7,145 bases of DNA from an uncultured Clostridia bacterium (GTDB taxonomy: Bacteria; Bacillota_A; Clostridia; Oscillospirales; Acutalibacteraceae), in NCBI GenBank assembly GCA_937891215.1, contig CALAEU010000310.1, forward strand, positions 1-7,145. The letters are read 5' to 3'. Position numbers and translations under genes: made by a program. Shown here piece after piece: positions 6,351-7,145 of the stretch (position 1 is its first letter; each line of letters opens with the position of its first letter). The notes beneath the pieces were generated by a model. It was not told where the DNA came from and searched no databases. It saw only the letters and a program-made list of their open reading frames with translations.

Positions 6351-6890
6351 TCACTTTACTATGCACTGATAAGTATTCCAATCGTAAATTTCGTATTGCT
6401 TTTGCGTTTTTAACAATCTTGAAAGAAGTCCTTTGGGCTTGTTAATTCGCCTCATTGCTTTTTCAAAGCCTTGCCGACCAAAGGCATCATCATCGTCATT
6501 CAGATCAAAACAAGCATCCCCAAGCCATCGGCTGTTTTTGAGGTCGTTTGAATCAATTACAACGAAATTGCCACTTTGAATTTCTTTTATGCGCTCCAAC
6601 AAATCGTCAGCAATCATTTCTTCATTGTAATTAAACATTTCAAAACTATAACCGCCGAACCACAGTTCTTCAAAACAAATGTTGTTATCATTGGCATTGA
6701 ACTGGAGTTCAATATCATTTCTTCCATTATTGCTGGGAATGATCAAGGCAATGACTTTGCAAGGTTTTGCGTTTTTCGTATAAGAGAACATTGACACATG
6801 GTGCCAATATGCTGTTTCGCTTTCAAATTCACGCACATCGAAAACAATGTTGTTTTCCGACAACAAAATCTTCGCATCGTTCAATGTCAT
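6351..6890 (-). CDS. Conserved-looking hypothetical protein, 179 residues
   Basis: I cannot assign this gene to a named family. It is well supported as coding: it has a promoter, a good ribosome binding site (AAGGTGG, seven bases before ATG 6890), a complete frame and a hairpin after the stop. The product is soluble and acidic, with no signal peptide or membrane segment. The N-terminal part (1-70) contains Y-W-H-H near residue 28 and mixed strands (K-V-I-A-L-I-I, D-I-E-L-Q-F-N). The middle (71-115) has E-E-L-W-F-G-G-Y, E-M-F-N-Y-N-E-E-M and a helix D-D-L-L-E-R-I. A D-D-D-D-rich stretch follows at about 132-135, and the C-terminus is basic then aromatic (K-P-K-G-L-L-S-R, Y-E-I-Y-D-W-N-T-Y). 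No catalytic motif is evident. The size, acidity and aromatic content resemble small immunity-type or cargo proteins, but that is only an impression. It stands alone, convergent with the exporter operon. Confidence 0.85.
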   Translation of the reverse strand: MTLNDAKILLSENNIVFDVREFESETAYWHHVSMFSYTKNAKPCKVIALIIPSNNGRNDIELQFNANDNNICFEELWFGGYSFEMFNYNEEMIADDLLERIKEIQSGNFVVIDSNDLKNSRWLGDACFDLNDDDDAFGRQGFEKAMRRINKPKGLLSRLLKTQKQYEIYDWNTYQCIVK

Positions 6891-6897
6891 GTAATCA

Positions 6898-6904
6898 CCA
6901 CCTT
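6898..6904 (-). promoter_or_regulatory. Ribosome binding site of the 179-residue gene
   Basis: On the minus strand AAGGTGG (part of AAGGTGGTGA) lies seven bases before ATG 6890 and supports that start. Confidence 0.7.
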
Positions 6905-6910
6905 AAGTAT

Positions 6911-6939
6911 ACTATAGCATAAAGCTCACTATCTTTCAA
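6911..6939 (-). promoter_or_regulatory. Extended -10 promoter of the 179-residue gene
   Basis: On the minus strand TTGAAA (6939-6934) is separated by 17 bp from TATAGT (6916-6911), which is preceded by TGC. Both boxes are one base off consensus. Initiation is expected near 6904, so the leader is very short and begins close to the ribosome binding site. The -35 box overlaps the first copy of the AACGAT repeat array, which could make binding there repress or recruit polymerase. Confidence 0.7.
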
Positions 6940-7030
6940 CGATTGTTGCCTATAATTTAACGATTACCCCAACAAATCAACGATCACACCTACATTTTAA
7001 CGATTATCAATCATTTAACGATTTAACGAA
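6936..7030. repeat. Array of T(T/C)AACGAT repeats with helical spacing, probable operator array
   Basis: AACGAT begins at 6938, 6959, 6979, 6999 and 7017, each preceded by TT or TC, with a sixth, partial copy (TTAACGAA) at 7025. Successive starts are 21, 20, 20, 18 and 8 bp apart. The bases between copies are not conserved, so this is not a simple tandem duplication. Copies two helical turns apart fit cooperative protein binding on one face of DNA. Read toward the gene (minus strand) the unit is ATCGTT(A/G)A, which resembles the direct repeats of LytTR-type response regulators (9-bp units about 21 bp apart, GTTAA core). The repeats are seen directly. The binding protein is inference. Confidence 0.6.
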
Positions 7031-7096
7031 CACCCACTCGAGGGATTTGACAATTCCTCTGTTCAAAAGTCGGTAAAATGTCGATTTTGGACATAA

Positions 7097-7134
7097 AATA
7101 ACCGTCATTCCGTTGTATCAAAATGACGGTTATT
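7097..7134. terminator. Hairpin at the right end, possible terminator
   Basis: AATAACCGTCATT (7097-7109) pairs perfectly with AATGACGGTTATT (7122-7134) across a 12-base loop, a 13-bp stem. It is followed by CTTTGAAGACT to the window edge. No gene ending here is visible, so it may terminate one reading in from the right on the minus strand or bound a repeat element. Confidence 0.55.
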
Positions 7135-7145
7135 CTTTGAAGACT

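Noticed and set aside
6576..6794. Plus-strand 72-codon frame opposite the 179-residue gene
   Set aside because: It is antisense to a gene with its own promoter, ribosome binding site and terminator, and has none of its own.
6936..7030. CRISPR array
   Set aside because: The repeated unit is only 8 bases with 10-13-base gaps, far below CRISPR repeat and spacer sizes, and no cas gene is present.
7047..7079. Plus-strand promoter with TTGACA at 7047-7052
   Set aside because: The only -10-like sequence (TAAAAT, 7074-7079) is 21 bp away, too far, and no plus-strand gene follows in the window. The TTGACA sits in the loop of a weak hairpin (7040-7059).

Overview
The window looks like a fragment of a low-GC Bacillota genome, most likely a gut-type Clostridia (Oscillospiraceae/Ruminococcaceae or a relative). 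This rests on the AT-rich coding sequence with ATT/ATA/AAA-biased codons, strong AGGAGG-type ribosome binding sites, canonical sigma-A promoters, and intrinsic terminators after the genes. No rRNA, tRNA, CRISPR array or recognisable transposase was seen.

Layout. (1) Positions 1-2275, minus strand: an EEP-family metal-dependent phosphodiesterase/phosphatase gene, followed 18 bp later by a patatin-like phospholipase gene. The patatin frame does not end where its family ends. At about codon 236 it passes, in frame, into an extracellular-type sequence (an Ig-like/DUF5011-like region and the start of a trypsin/HtrA-like serine peptidase) that runs off the left edge. Isoleucine codon use changes at the join, so this is either a real chimeric gene or an assembly chimera. 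(2) Positions 2276-2418: a compact divergent promoter region with a good promoter on each strand. (3) Positions 2419-6034, plus strand: two overlapping genes for half-size ABC exporters (TMD-NBD), probably a heterodimeric pump, ending at a strong bidirectional terminator (6041-6070). (4) Positions 6071-6350: a 34-codon minus-strand gene remnant, AT-rich TCATTATTCAT-like repeats and two hairpins. (5) Positions 6351-6890, minus strand: a 179-residue cytosolic protein of unknown function with its own extended -10 promoter. (6) Positions 6936-7030: five copies of T(T/C)AACGAT plus a sixth, partial copy, mostly 20-21 bp apart, lying upstream of and into the -35 box of that promoter. They resemble an operator array. 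A last hairpin closes the window.

How the genes fit together. The ABC pair is one transcription unit exporting an unknown substrate. The divergent EEP/patatin unit encodes two hydrolases that could act on phosphoesters and acyl lipids. A functional link between the two units is suggested only by their shared promoter region. The 179-residue gene stands alone, and its repeat array is the best candidate here for uncharacterised regulation. The two items most worth a second look are the chimeric patatin frame and this repeat array.
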